From: UBA7672 sp041166025
GTDB lineage: Bacteria > Pseudomonadota > Alphaproteobacteria > Caulobacterales > Hyphomonadaceae
Reading direction: 5' to 3'
Assembly (NCBI GenBank): GCA_041166025.1
Contig: JBEAMJ010000078.1
Location: 186,001-250,000 of the forward strand
Length of the DNA: 64,000 nucleotides
Shown here: positions 45,734 through 55,282 of the stretch, piece after piece
Numbering within the stretch: the first letter of the stretch is position 1
Layout: each line of letters starts with the position of its first letter
Position numbers and translations under genes: made by a program
The notes under the pieces: model-generated
The model's database searches: none
The model's input: the letters and a program-made list of their open reading frames with translations, nothing else
Told to the model about the DNA's origin: nothing

Positions 45734-46845
45734 CCTCTTCGACCCGACCGCTCGTCGTTATCGCCGCCGGCGGCACGGGAGGTCACATGTTCCCCGCCCA
45801 GGCCTTTGCAGACGAGATGCATGCGCGCGGATGGACCGTTGCGCTGGTCACTGACGAGCGCGGCAAGAAGTATGCGGCGGGCTTTCCAGCCGACTGGCGC
45901 CTCGAAGTGGAAGCGGCAGCATTCGGCTCGAAACTGCCGCACAAGCTGCTGGCCTCGGCGCTGAAGCTCCGCAAGGGCACGGCCGAGGCGCGGCGCAATT
46001 TCGAGAAGACGCGTCCAAAACTTGTGGCCGGATTCGGCGGCTATCCCAGCTATCCCTCGTTGTCGGCGGCGCGCGCCATGGGCGTTCCGATCATCATTCA
46101 CGAGCAGAACTCGGTGCTGGGCCGGGTGAACCGGCTGTTCGCGAAGAGCGCGACATTCGTCGCCTGCGGCTTCGACCGGCTCGACCGCCTGCCGGAAAGT
46201 ACTGGCGGCAAGAAACGTGTCGTCGGCAACCCCGTCCGCAACCCGATCAAGGCGGTGCGCGAGCGGCCCTACCCCGAGCTTGACGATGCCGGACCTCTCA
46301 GCCTGCTGATCACTGGCGGCAGCCAGGGCGCCAGGCTGTTCGGCGAGGTCATCCCTCAGGCCATCATCGCCTTGCCGCCGCAGCACAGGTCCCGGCTGCG
46401 CGTCGTGCAGCAGGCGCGCGAGGAACAGCTGGACGCCGTGCGCGCCGTCTACCGCAACGCTGGCGTCGATGCCACCGTCGAGGCCTTCTTCTCCGACATG
46501 CAGGACCGGCTCGCCGCCGCACACCTGGTCATTGCCCGCGCCGGCGCCTCGACCGTGACGGAGCTTGCTGTTGCGGGCCGCCCGTCCATCCTCATCCCGC
46601 TTGGCATCGCCATGGACGATCACCAGACCGCCAATGCCGAGGGCATGGTCATGGGTGCCGCGGCCGATGTGGTTCCCGAACCGAAGTTCAACGTCGAGAC
46701 GTTTGCGCCGCTCCTGCTCGAACGCATCTCCAACGCCGGCGTCCTGAAGGCCCGCGCCCGCGCGGCCTGGCAACTCGGCAAGCCCAACGCCGCAAGAGAC
46801 CTCGCCGACCTTGCCGAACGGGCGGCGGGCGTGTCAGCGAGGTAA
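45730..46845 (+). CDS. murG: UDP-GlcNAc:lipid I N-acetylglucosaminyltransferase MurG
   Basis: A 371-residue GT-B peripheral membrane enzyme. GGTGGHMFPAQAFADEM is the N-terminal glycine loop, IIHEQNSVLGRVNRLFA and ITGGSQGARLFGEV follow, and ARAGASTVTELAVAGRPSILIPL is the donor-binding end. It makes lipid II from lipid I. It is the last dcw gene present: murC, which normally comes next in alphaproteobacteria, is replaced by a convergent glycosyltransferase gene 50 bases away. Confidence 0.97.
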   Translation: MTSSTRPLVVIAAGGTGGHMFPAQAFADEMHARGWTVALVTDERGKKYAAGFPADWRLEVEAAAFGSKLPHKLLASALKLRKGTAEARRNFEKTRPKLVAGFGGYPSYPSLSAARAMGVPIIIHEQNSVLGRVNRLFAKSATFVACGFDRLDRLPESTGGKKRVVGNPVRNPIKAVRERPYPELDDAGPLSLLITGGSQGARLFGEVIPQAIIALPPQHRSRLRVVQQAREEQLDAVRAVYRNAGVDATVEAFFSDMQDRLAAAHLVIARAGASTVTELAVAGRPSILIPLGIAMDDHQTANAEGMVMGAAADVVPEPKFNVETFAPLLLERISNAGVLKARARAAWQLGKPNAARDLADLAERAAGVSAR

Positions 46846-46895
46846 CTGCCGACCGACGGATACGGGATGGAGCGATCGCAGGCGAGCTGGAGCGC

Positions 46896-48674
46896 TCAGC
46901 TGTCAAACTTCAAAGCGGGGTGAACCGCGCCGGATTCTCGCGTGAGATCATAGGCTGGCGAGGCGAATGGGTCCTCTTGCAGGAGCGCTCCCCAGCGCTC
47001 CAAAAAAAGCCCGGACTCCCGCGCCAGCCTCCTTCGACGCACGCGCTTGGCGTCATCGGGCCCCCGCGACTGGCTTTCGTGATGAATCAGAACCGCATCG
47101 CCGCGGTAAAGCGTGCGTAGCCCGTGCTGACGCACCCGCAGGCAGAGATCAATGTCATTGAAGGCGATGCCGAATGCGTCTTCGTCGAGCCCGCCGACTT
47201 CGTCGAAGATCTTTCGCCGGACAGCGAGGCAGGCGCCGGTCACTGCCATGCGCCCACTGGGAAGGACGATCTGTGGCACCGCTTCCGCCTGAGCTTCATC
47301 GAGGCCTTTCCAGAGATGGCCGCAAGGTCCGGCCAGTCCGAGCATGACCCCGGCATGCTGGATCGTACGGTCGGGATAGACCAGACGCGCCCCGACGCAG
47401 CCGACACCTGACAACATGGCGGAGGCGGTCATGCGATGAAGCCAGCCAGGTTCGATCGCCTCGACGTCATCATTCAGGAGAAGTACGACTTCGCCCCGGC
47501 CCTCAGCAACGCCTCGGTTGATCAGGCGGGAGAAGTTGAAAGGGCCGGGAACCGCGATTGTTCGCACTGCCAGAACGGACTGGACAGGCGCGATCGCTTC
47601 GGACAAAGCCTTCGACTCTGCGCCGTTGTCCACTACAAGTACGTCAAGCGCAGGGTAATCGGTGCGATGGGCCAGTCCAAGCAGACATCGCTTCAGCAGG
47701 TCGAGCCTGCTTCGCGTTGGAACGACGACTGACACCGACGGGAGGCATTCAAGCTGCGGCCGCGGCGGCGGCGACAGGTGCTGCGACATCGCATTGGCGC
47801 GGCGCGACAATGGCAGAGCGATACGTGTCACCGTTCCCTCGGTAGTTGCGAGAGAAGCAACCCTTGGCCACGGATCGATGGCTTCCGCTTCCCCTCTGAA
47901 AAAGACCGGGCAGGCCGGAGCTATTCTATCAAGTTGAAGGTCGGGGTCCCATTGCGGCAACGGTCTGATAACACCGGCCTCCTCGACATCAGCATAGATC
48001 GATTGCAGGCGCGGATCGCTCGCAAACTTTGCTGACACGACATCGAAGGCGCGCGGGTGCAATGTGTCGCTGGCCCTGATGACGGCGGTGATGCCGCCAT
48101 GGCGATGGGTTTCGAAGGCAGTATTCTGTCCCGTCCCAGGGACGGGCGGGGGCGGCGCCGGAACCGATATCGGCGTCTGCACGCGCAGTGTCCTCCCGCC
48201 GATCGCGCGCGAAGCGGCGTGCGCGAGCTTTGCGATCGGCCTGTCTGCCTTAAGGACGCGACTGATCATGGCTTTCGCCAATCCGGCCTCCTCCCGTCTG
48301 GATAGGCGTCGCAGCCTGAGTTTCGACATCGTTGAGAGACCGGGCCAGGGCGAAACCATGAGTCGGACAGAGAACGTCCTGCGATTTGGAATCATGGCGA
48401 TCATGTTTGCGGCGCGGGCAGGCGAGAAGACAAGCAAGGCGTCTTCGGCCGAGATGAGCCGCAGTTCGACCCCCGAGATGTCTTGATCTCCTTCGCATTC
48501 AAAGCGCCACCACCCGGCCGCGACGGTGCGTTTGCCAAAATCGGCCACGGCCCAGGCTTCGGATGTACTGAATGTGTTTTGCTCGCGCGCCATCGCAGGA
48601 GATTCGAATGGCTCACACAGCAGGTCCATGACGCTCGCCGACACAGCCTCCGCCTTGGTATGAATTGACGCCAT
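46896..48674 (-). CDS. Family 2 glycosyltransferase with long N-terminal domain
   Basis: A 592-residue protein. The GT-A catalytic domain starts at about residue 312 (PSVSVVVPTRSRLDLLKRCL) with the donor/metal motif LLLNDDVEAIEPGW and acceptor-side motifs SGRMAVTGACLAVRRKIFDEVGG and FNDIDLCLRVRQHG. The 310-residue N-terminal part has no recognised motif and may be a second binding domain. The ATG at 48674 is chosen because the frame upstream to 49130 encodes a Cys/Arg/Ser-rich, non-protein-like stretch. It probably builds a surface polysaccharide. Confidence 0.85.
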   Translation of the reverse strand: MASIHTKAEAVSASVMDLLCEPFESPAMAREQNTFSTSEAWAVADFGKRTVAAGWWRFECEGDQDISGVELRLISAEDALLVFSPARAANMIAMIPNRRTFSVRLMVSPWPGLSTMSKLRLRRLSRREEAGLAKAMISRVLKADRPIAKLAHAASRAIGGRTLRVQTPISVPAPPPPVPGTGQNTAFETHRHGGITAVIRASDTLHPRAFDVVSAKFASDPRLQSIYADVEEAGVIRPLPQWDPDLQLDRIAPACPVFFRGEAEAIDPWPRVASLATTEGTVTRIALPLSRRANAMSQHLSPPPRPQLECLPSVSVVVPTRSRLDLLKRCLLGLAHRTDYPALDVLVVDNGAESKALSEAIAPVQSVLAVRTIAVPGPFNFSRLINRGVAEGRGEVVLLLNDDVEAIEPGWLHRMTASAMLSGVGCVGARLVYPDRTIQHAGVMLGLAGPCGHLWKGLDEAQAEAVPQIVLPSGRMAVTGACLAVRRKIFDEVGGLDEDAFGIAFNDIDLCLRVRQHGLRTLYRGDAVLIHHESQSRGPDDAKRVRRRRLARESGLFLERWGALLQEDPFASPAYDLTRESGAVHPALKFDS

Positions 48675-49199
48675 GTTGTGCTGGTCCGCCCGCCCCCACG
48701 CGCCTGCGGCCGAAGCGCAGCGCCGCTCGCAATTACAATTCAGCAACGAGCATCTGGCAGAGCAAAGTCTGCCAGCTGAGTTACATCTCGCCAATCTTCT
48801 GCAGAGCCGGAAGATCTGGATCTGCGAAGCACGCAGACATGCCTTTTGCGTCGTCCAGACCCGGTTCGCAACCGTTGAAAAATCCGCATCTGGTGGATCG
48901 CCTTCCGGAGATTCCGGATTGGCCCAGCTCGGGCATGCCGCCGAGCCCGTTAGAGCCGAAGCGATCCGGCACGATGAAGAAGCAAGCTGGGACGGGAGAG
49001 GAACAGGCAGTGCCGAGCCCTGCGCCGAACCGCGCCAAGCACTCGCCCGAAGGCTGCGCTTACGCAACAGACAGGGCGCGGGCGAGTGCGCAGCAGGGCT
49101 TGCCTTCTCGGGCGTGCGACGCCTAGACAACGGGCCATCTGGAGAAATGGTACGGCGCTCCGGGGGAATTCTAGCTCCAGTCGAAATCGGGCATTGAGA
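48675..49199. other. 525-bp divergent interval, no assignable gene
   Basis: The region lies between two divergent glycosyltransferase genes and must hold both promoters. All six frames carry moderately long open stretches, but the products are Arg/Ser/Cys-rich or lack any recognised domain. A minus-strand frame at 48781-49038 is the most protein-like, without a ribosome-binding site or family match. It may be a decayed gene. Confidence 0.45.
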
Positions 49200-50468
49200 A
49201 TGCGCGTCCTGATCGACGGCGATTATCGCTCACAAGCGCGCGGAACCGGGATCACGACTTATGCCCGCCTTCTTGGCGATTCGCTGAGTCGCAACGGGCA
49301 CGCTGTGCATTGGCTATCCGGGGCGCATGCGGGCGGCTCACCAGACTCCCTCGCCGACACGGTCCACATTGCAGATGATCGCAGTGAGGCGCGAGGACCT
49401 CGCGCATACCTCAGGACCCTCGCGGCCATGGCGGGCGGCATCCTCAAGGGTTCGGTCGCGGTGCGTAGCGTGAGCCCCGGCATCGTCATACCACGCGCCA
49501 GCGATCTGCCGGCCAGCACCACCGTGCTGGCGCCCGACCTCTTCATCCATGCGCACTATCGACATATGCTGGCTCGCCAGTTCATGGAGATTCGCGCTGG
49601 CAAACGCGTTGATGTTCTACACCTGACAGCGCCCCTACCTCTTCGGATGCGAGATGTACGAACGATCGTGACGATCCATGACCTGGTGCCGATTCGGCTT
49701 CCCTACACGACGCAGGACAACAAGCGCGAGTTCATCGACCGCGTACGGATGAGCATGAAACTCGCGGACGTTGTTCTGACGGTGTCGGAGGCCTCACGCC
49801 GGGATATTCTCGAACTCCTGGGCGCGGATCCTGCGAAGGTCGTGGTGACCTGGCAGACAAGCGACATTCTTCCGCTGACTGATGGCGAACGCTTGACCGT
49901 TTCGGGCGCCCTTTCTCGATATGGTCTTCAGGAAGACGGGTATGCGTTGTTTGTGGGTGCGATCGAACCCAAGAAGAATCTGCGCAGGCTGATCGAGGCG
50001 TTCTTCGATGCGGACGGCACAATGCCCCTGGCGCTTGTCGGCCCCAAAGCCTGGAAATGGCGCCAGGAGGTCGGCGAAGTCCATGACGCGATGGGGGCCG
50101 AGGCGCGTAGCCGGCTTCGCCTCCTCGGGCATGTCGCCAGGGAGGATCTGAGGCGACTCTATGCAGGCGCCCGCATGCTCGTGTTTCCTTCGCTCTACGA
50201 GGGCTTTGGCTTGCCGGTGCTGGAAGCCATGCGGATGGGCTGCCCGGTGCTGGCTTCGGACGCTGGCGGGCTCAGCGAGGTGTGCGGCGAGGCCGCCCTC
50301 ATCACCGACCCCCTTGATCGGGCGGACATGACACGGAAGATTGCCAGGTTGCTCGGAGATCGCATCCTGCGCGACGACCTGCGGGCTGCTGGTCTGGTAC
50401 AAGCGTCGAGGTTTTCGCCCGAGGCCTACGATCAGCGCCTGCGGGAGGCCTATGGCCTTATCTCATGA
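49200..50468 (+). CDS. Family 4 (GT-B) glycosyltransferase
   Basis: A 422-residue cytoplasmic glycosyltransferase. VTIHDLVPIRLP and LFVGAIEPKKNLRRLIEAF lie mid-protein, and the donor-binding segment is FPSLYEGFGLPVLEAMRMGCPVLASD (E-x7-E type). The N-terminus MRVLIDGDYRSQARGTGITTYARLL supports the ATG at 49200; a longer frame from 49086 adds residues without conservation. It transfers a sugar, probably mannose- or rhamnose-type given the GDP-mannose genes nearby, to a growing polysaccharide. Confidence 0.88.
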   Translation: MRVLIDGDYRSQARGTGITTYARLLGDSLSRNGHAVHWLSGAHAGGSPDSLADTVHIADDRSEARGPRAYLRTLAAMAGGILKGSVAVRSVSPGIVIPRASDLPASTTVLAPDLFIHAHYRHMLARQFMEIRAGKRVDVLHLTAPLPLRMRDVRTIVTIHDLVPIRLPYTTQDNKREFIDRVRMSMKLADVVLTVSEASRRDILELLGADPAKVVVTWQTSDILPLTDGERLTVSGALSRYGLQEDGYALFVGAIEPKKNLRRLIEAFFDADGTMPLALVGPKAWKWRQEVGEVHDAMGAEARSRLRLLGHVAREDLRRLYAGARMLVFPSLYEGFGLPVLEAMRMGCPVLASDAGGLSEVCGEAALITDPLDRADMTRKIARLLGDRILRDDLRAAGLVQASRFSPEAYDQRLREAYGLIS

Positions 50469-50542
50469 CAGGATTGGCGCAAAGCTCGCCAAGCTGGCGC
50501 GCGTGCTTTACTCAGTCGTTCGGCAAAAGGAGACCATAGACC

Positions 50543-51787
50543 ATGTCCCGCGAGCCTTTAGGTGCCGCGCGGGGTTTGTGGCGCGCAATCGTCCCGCGCT
50601 CCTTGCGGAAGACCGCCCAGCCGCTGTCCCTCGGCCTTGCACGTTCTGCGGTGCGCCGCGCGCTCGCGCATGCCGAGACGGGTGGAGCGCCGGGAGCGCT
50701 CATCGTTTCGGGTCTTATCAGAGAGGCCAAGGGTATATCGCAAGCTGCCCGCCTCACAGTCGCCGGACTGACTGCCGCGGGATATCCGGTAGCCTCGCAT
50801 GACCTCAGGAGCCTGCTCGATGCGCGTTCAGGCGCCGGGGCAACACTACCGGGCCATGGCGGCGTCTGGCTGATCCACGCCAATCCACCTGAGGCGCTCA
50901 AGGCCCTGGCGCGATTGCCGGCCGTACAGTGGCGGAACCGCTATCGCATCGGCTATTGGGCCTACGAGCTGCCGCGCGTTCCCCCCCTCTGGACATCGGC
51001 CTCGACGGCCTTTCACGAAATCTGGGCTCCAAGCGAATTCGTCGCTGATGCGCTACAGGCCTCAGGGGTAGCTGTCCCGGTGCGTGTGATGCCTCATCCG
51101 GTCTCAACCGGCGTCGGGTCGGCCAGCCATGACCGTACGCGCTTCCACATACCACCGCGAGCCTTCGCGGTGCTTGCCATGGGGGACCTGCTCTCCAGCG
51201 CTACCCGGAAAAACCTGATTGGCGCCATCGAAATCTATCGTCGTGCCTTTCCTGTCCCGAGTGACCAGACCGTCCTGATCATCAAGACGCAGCCCGGCAT
51301 GACCGACAAAGCCTTTGTGCGCCAATCGCGCGCGGCCATTGATGGCCGACCAGATGTCCTGCTTCTGACCGACACGCTCTCGCAATCTGACACTCGTCAG
51401 CTGATTGCCTCATGCGATGTGGTGCTCTCGCCGCATCGCGCCGAAGGTTTCGGGCTTGCGCTGGCGGAGGCTTTTCTTCTCGGAGTTCCTGCACTCGCAA
51501 CGGGCTGGTCCGGAAATCTCGATTTCATGAGCGATGTGCCTGAGCTCCTGATTGACAGCCAAATGGTTCCCGTTCGCGATCCGGAGGGTGTCTACAGGGG
51601 CGCGAGGCTCGAGTGGGCGGAACCCAACCTCGCGGACGCTGCTGCCAAGCTGTGCGCGCTTGCGCGCGATTCTACGCTTCGCCGCCGTCTGGCAGGCAGG
51701 GGCAGGATGGCTGTCGAACGCTTGTCCGCCGCGTGGAACCGCAATGCGCTCGAGGCTACTGCGATAGGACGGCTGGTTGAGCGGTGA
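50543..51787 (+). CDS. Family 4-type glycosyltransferase
   Basis: A 414-residue GT-B protein. RIGYWAYELPRVPPLW and HEIWAPSEFVADAL are typical of this subgroup, FAVLAMGDLLSSATRKNLIGAIEIYRRAF starts the C-terminal domain, and LSPHRAEGFGLALAEAFLLGVPALATGWSGNLDFM is the donor-binding signature. The SATRKN motif (usually RKNP) suggests a mannosyl or related transferase. It is 74 bases downstream of another GT4 gene and has an AAAGGAGA ribosome-binding site. Confidence 0.86.
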   Translation: MSREPLGAARGLWRAIVPRSLRKTAQPLSLGLARSAVRRALAHAETGGAPGALIVSGLIREAKGISQAARLTVAGLTAAGYPVASHDLRSLLDARSGAGATLPGHGGVWLIHANPPEALKALARLPAVQWRNRYRIGYWAYELPRVPPLWTSASTAFHEIWAPSEFVADALQASGVAVPVRVMPHPVSTGVGSASHDRTRFHIPPRAFAVLAMGDLLSSATRKNLIGAIEIYRRAFPVPSDQTVLIIKTQPGMTDKAFVRQSRAAIDGRPDVLLLTDTLSQSDTRQLIASCDVVLSPHRAEGFGLALAEAFLLGVPALATGWSGNLDFMSDVPELLIDSQMVPVRDPEGVYRGARLEWAEPNLADAAAKLCALARDSTLRRRLAGRGRMAVERLSAAWNRNALEATAIGRLVER

Positions 51788-51815
51788 ATCAGGCCGCGCT
51801 TGGCCGGCAAGGTCG

Positions 51816-52268
51816 CTATGCGAATGTGTAGTGCTTGTGAAGAAAGTAGCTCGAGATCGCTGGAGCCGCTACCCCAACCATATGCGCGACCTCGAAAGGA
51901 TGAAATGTCCAACCGAGCACGGGCAGCACGAGCCGCGCCATCAGCGAACTCACCGCCCAGGCGAGGCCGGCGCCGATCAGGTTTACCTGGACAAATCGGA
52001 TGATGCGCCTCGGTCCTCTTCCGTCGACAGAGGCGAAAATGAGCTTCTGAAAGAGGAAAAAGGCAAACACCATGCCTACCAGGTAGGCGAGCACCACTGC
52101 GGCCTCGAAAGGCATCACGAAGTCAAGCAAATAGCGCGCAACGAGGTTTACAAGCGCTGCCAACCCGCCGATCGCGATGAAGCGTGCGAACTCGACGAGC
52201 GCGTGGCTGCTTCGCGCCCAGACGGGCGCGGAAGGCACAGCATCGCTTCCAGAGATCTGCCCGTTCAC
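51816..52268 (-). CDS. GtrA-like membrane protein
   Basis: A 150-residue protein with four hydrophobic helices: ARFIAIGGLAALVNLVARYLL, AAVVLAYLVGMVFAFFLFQKLIF, VNLIGAGLAWAVSSLMARLV and VAHMVGVAAPAISSYFLHKHYTF. The FxxNKxxxF-like second helix and the HKHYTF end are GtrA family marks. GtrA proteins are thought to flip polyprenyl-phosphate-linked sugars. Its start overlaps the end of the HAD-UbiA gene by 4 bases, so the two work together by inference. Confidence 0.87.
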   Translation of the reverse strand: MNGQISGSDAVPSAPVWARSSHALVEFARFIAIGGLAALVNLVARYLLDFVMPFEAAVVLAYLVGMVFAFFLFQKLIFASVDGRGPRRIIRFVQVNLIGAGLAWAVSSLMARLVLPVLGWTFHPFEVAHMVGVAAPAISSYFLHKHYTFA

Positions 52269-53806
52269 TGTGTTTGTCCGAACAGCCGGTTGACGCTCAG
52301 CATGTCGAGCGATCCTTCGGGCAGGAATGCCGCTGCCGCAAAGCTGGTTGCCAGCACGGCGCCTGCCGCAAGACTTTGCGGATCTTTCACAGCAAAAACC
52401 ACAGGGTCATCGTGGAGCTCGCCGCGATTGGCGAGCAACCACACCCGCATCAGCCACATTGCGACGGCGGCCGGTGCAATCCACAGCAGTCCCGGCGTGC
52501 TGTATAGGCCCGATGGCCAGGCCGACTCGATGATGTAGAGCACCAGAATCAGCGGGACGGCTGTTGCGGTAGCGAGCCCAAGGCCGAGTGTCAGGCTCGC
52601 GTCTTCGGAGCGATAGCCGCGGTTGGCCAGGCGACGCTCGCCGAGCGAAACACGACGCAGAACTTCGGTATGCCGCTTTGCCAGCGACAAGGATACGAAG
52701 AGAAACATCGAGACAACCATCAACCACTGGCTGAGCAGCACCCCGGCCAACACGGCTCCCATGATCAGACGGAGTGTATAGAGGAAAGCCAGCGCCACGA
52801 CATCGACAAGGGCCGTACGCTTGAGAGCAAAGGAGTATGCCAGCGTGACGATCAGATAGGACAGCATCGTTGCTGCGAAGGCCGGCGAAAGCAGGAACCC
52901 ACCCGCGAGGCCGCCTGCAATCAGTGTGGGCGCTGCGACAAAGCCCTGCCAGAGCTTGATGCGTCCCGACGCGAACGGCCGCTTGCGCTTGGACGGGTGG
53001 CCACGGTCGGCTGTGAGGTCGACAAGATCATTGAGTATGTATGTTCCGGATGCCATGGCGCCGAGCAAGGGGAGGGCGGCCAGCAACGACAGCATGGTTG
53101 GCAAGTCGGCGAACTTCATCGCCAGGAGTGCGGGCACGAAGATCAGAGCATTCTTCGCCCACTGGTGAAGACGAAGCGCCTTGACCCATGCAGACGCCCC
53201 AGCCTTCGGGCGAACAAAGGATCGTGCGACGGTGACACCCATGCCCTCAATGGCGCGTTTCCGGGTCTCACCCTTGTCGACATGAGAGGCAAGCCTGGCC
53301 TTCGCCCAGACCTTCATATCGGCCGGACTGTCACCGACGTATTCGAAGCCATCGGGCGCCTCGCGCTCCAGCAATCGAGCCTTGGCGGCGCCCTTGTTGT
53401 TGGTGGCGCCGTCACTGCCGATTGCACGGTCGAACACGCTGAACCGGGCGGCGACCTGCTCGACCATCTTCTGGTCAGCGGCTGACACCAGCCAAACCTC
53501 GCGACCGGCAGCCTTTGCTTCCCGGCAGTAGGCGAGAACATCCTCGTTAACGGGCAACGTGGCGATGTCCAGCCTGAGGCCTGCGGTGAGGCGATCCTTG
53601 ACCCTGGCAATCGCAAACGGAAGCTGAACCAGCTGCGCCAGCGCCCAGAGCGGTCTCCGCCGCAGGTGCTCGCCCAGCGCCTCGAAAAGCGTGTCAGTCA
53701 GCAGGAGCGTGCCATCGAGGTCGACGGCCAGCGGGAGGCCTGCCCCGACAGACGCTGCGACAGGGCTTGCTCCCTGGTCGGCGTGGCCTTGGCCGGACTT
53801 CGACAA
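52265..53806 (-). CDS. HAD phosphatase-UbiA prenyltransferase fusion (polyprenyl-phosphate ribose synthase-like)
   Basis: A 513-residue fusion. Residues 25-200 are a HAD phosphatase: AVDLDGTLLLTDT with D29 and D31, VSAADQKMVEQVA, and VGDSPADMKVW. Residues 215-510 are a UbiA-type membrane prenyltransferase with about eight helices, first Asp-rich motif NDLVDLTADRGHPSKRKRPF. Relatives condense phosphoribosyl pyrophosphate with polyprenyl phosphate and dephosphorylate the product, as in mycobacterial arabinogalactan synthesis (DPPR synthase). The overlapping GtrA gene could translocate the product. The ribose-to-arabinose epimerase (DprE1/E2) genes are not in this window. Confidence 0.8.
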   Translation of the reverse strand: MSKSGQGHADQGASPVAASVGAGLPLAVDLDGTLLLTDTLFEALGEHLRRRPLWALAQLVQLPFAIARVKDRLTAGLRLDIATLPVNEDVLAYCREAKAAGREVWLVSAADQKMVEQVAARFSVFDRAIGSDGATNNKGAAKARLLEREAPDGFEYVGDSPADMKVWAKARLASHVDKGETRKRAIEGMGVTVARSFVRPKAGASAWVKALRLHQWAKNALIFVPALLAMKFADLPTMLSLLAALPLLGAMASGTYILNDLVDLTADRGHPSKRKRPFASGRIKLWQGFVAAPTLIAGGLAGGFLLSPAFAATMLSYLIVTLAYSFALKRTALVDVVALAFLYTLRLIMGAVLAGVLLSQWLMVVSMFLFVSLSLAKRHTEVLRRVSLGERRLANRGYRSEDASLTLGLGLATATAVPLILVLYIIESAWPSGLYSTPGLLWIAPAAVAMWLMRVWLLANRGELHDDPVVFAVKDPQSLAAGAVLATSFAAAAFLPEGSLDMLSVNRLFGQTQ

Positions 53807-54040
53807 GCTGCGCTCCCTGAGGCCAATACCGATAATGATCGCGCACTCCAGATGGAGGCGCGAAACTAGGCGGAGATGTTCAAGAATGGGTTACAACCTT
53901 GTCCGTCAGACCCTGGCTGAGCCGTTGCCCACTTCGTGTCAGCAGCGCATGGCGCCAACAACTCGCCATGACAGTCCACCTCTGCAGTTTCGCGTGTTGC
54001 TGTGGTGTGATCCGACCGCTACAGCAAATGCGAGGAATCC

Positions 54041-55282
54041 TTGGCCAGGGGGCCGAAACGGGCGAGGGCCAGTTTGACGTTTGCAATCCTGTCTTTTCTG
54101 TTCGTCCTTTGGCCTCTGGTGGCCATGGCGGGGGGGCTGGCGTTCAACGTCCTCGTGATGTTCGCCGCTCCGCTGCTTGCCTGGCCCTTCATTCGTTCAA
54201 TTCGCATCCGCATCTACATGCTGGCGCTTCTTGCCTTCTTCGTTTTTGCAGGCGCGTCGACCTTTTGGTCGCCGCGTCCTGTCTCGCTGCTCGACGTTGA
54301 CTGGGCCGCGTTGAGGTTCGGCGTCCCAAATGATGTTGTGCGCGTCGCGCTCGTCTTCCTCGGCGGCGGCGTTCTTCTGGTTGCCGCGCGCGCGCTCGAC
54401 GAAGTGGGTCGCCGCCGCCTCCAGGGGGTGGCGACAGTTGCGCTGGCTCTCCAGCTGGTCATCGTTGTGCTGCTGACTATTTTCGAACGGGAAGCGATCG
54501 CGTTCTTCTATCCAGGTCAGCCGGACCATGACGGCGTGCAGAACATCAGTCGAAACTGCCTCATCATGGCTGCTGCCGCTCCCTTCCTCATCATGGGCCT
54601 GGCCCGGGGACGCCGGAGATCGATGGCGGTTGCCATTGGTGCGACCATCCTTGCCGTTGAAATTGCCGTCTTGATCAAGCGCGAGGTCTTTGCCGGGCTC
54701 CTTGCACTTGTGCTTTCCGGCGCCGCCCTGGCTGTCGTGCGGCTCCTGCCGCGCCAGGGCTTCAGGGTCATTGGAGGCGCCATCGCCCTGGTGCTGCTCG
54801 CAGCGCCGGTCTGGTCGTGGGCGGCTTCCCGCGGGGTCAATGCGGCGACCTCTTCCTCGACCATCGACTATCGCCAGATCATCTGGGAGCGGACGCTTGA
54901 TGTCGTCGCTGAAGAGCCCATCAAGGGCGGGGGAGTTGGCGTGCTGCGGACGATGCGCGATCGAATCGACGCCGGCGCATTCACTGATCAGTACGTGATT
55001 CCGAACCATCCGCACAACATGATGCTGCAAGTCTGGGCCGAAACCGGGGCGATCGGAGCACTGCTGCTCGCGGCTGCAGTGCTTCTGGCGGCGTTCCGTC
55101 TCCCGCATCCAGCAGCAATCGGCGCGGCCGCCCCACGTGCTGCAACGTTGGCGGGGGCCATGACCGCAATCGGATGCGTATCTTTCGACCTCTGGAATGG
55201 GTGGTGGTGGGCGCTGGGGGCTCTGCTGGCCGTTCTGGTCGCGACGAGCGTCCCAGCCGGTGCGGCCAGACCACCGCAATGA
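54041..55282 (+). CDS. O-antigen ligase/polymerase-family membrane protein
   Basis: A 413-residue polytopic protein with about ten to twelve hydrophobic helices. The large periplasmic loop (about residues 270-330) ends in NHPHNMMLQVWAETGAIGALL, the Wzy_C/WaaL signature. It either polymerises repeat units or ligates them to a carrier. The start is uncertain: TTG at 54041 follows GAGGAA, and another TTG at 54074 is also possible. No ATG occurs before the first membrane helix. The next gene overlaps by 4 bases. Confidence 0.78.
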   Translation: MARGPKRARASLTFAILSFLFVLWPLVAMAGGLAFNVLVMFAAPLLAWPFIRSIRIRIYMLALLAFFVFAGASTFWSPRPVSLLDVDWAALRFGVPNDVVRVALVFLGGGVLLVAARALDEVGRRRLQGVATVALALQLVIVVLLTIFEREAIAFFYPGQPDHDGVQNISRNCLIMAAAAPFLIMGLARGRRRSMAVAIGATILAVEIAVLIKREVFAGLLALVLSGAALAVVRLLPRQGFRVIGGAIALVLLAAPVWSWAASRGVNAATSSSTIDYRQIIWERTLDVVAEEPIKGGGVGVLRTMRDRIDAGAFTDQYVIPNHPHNMMLQVWAETGAIGALLLAAAVLLAAFRLPHPAAIGAAAPRAATLAGAMTAIGCVSFDLWNGWWWALGALLAVLVATSVPAGAARPPQ

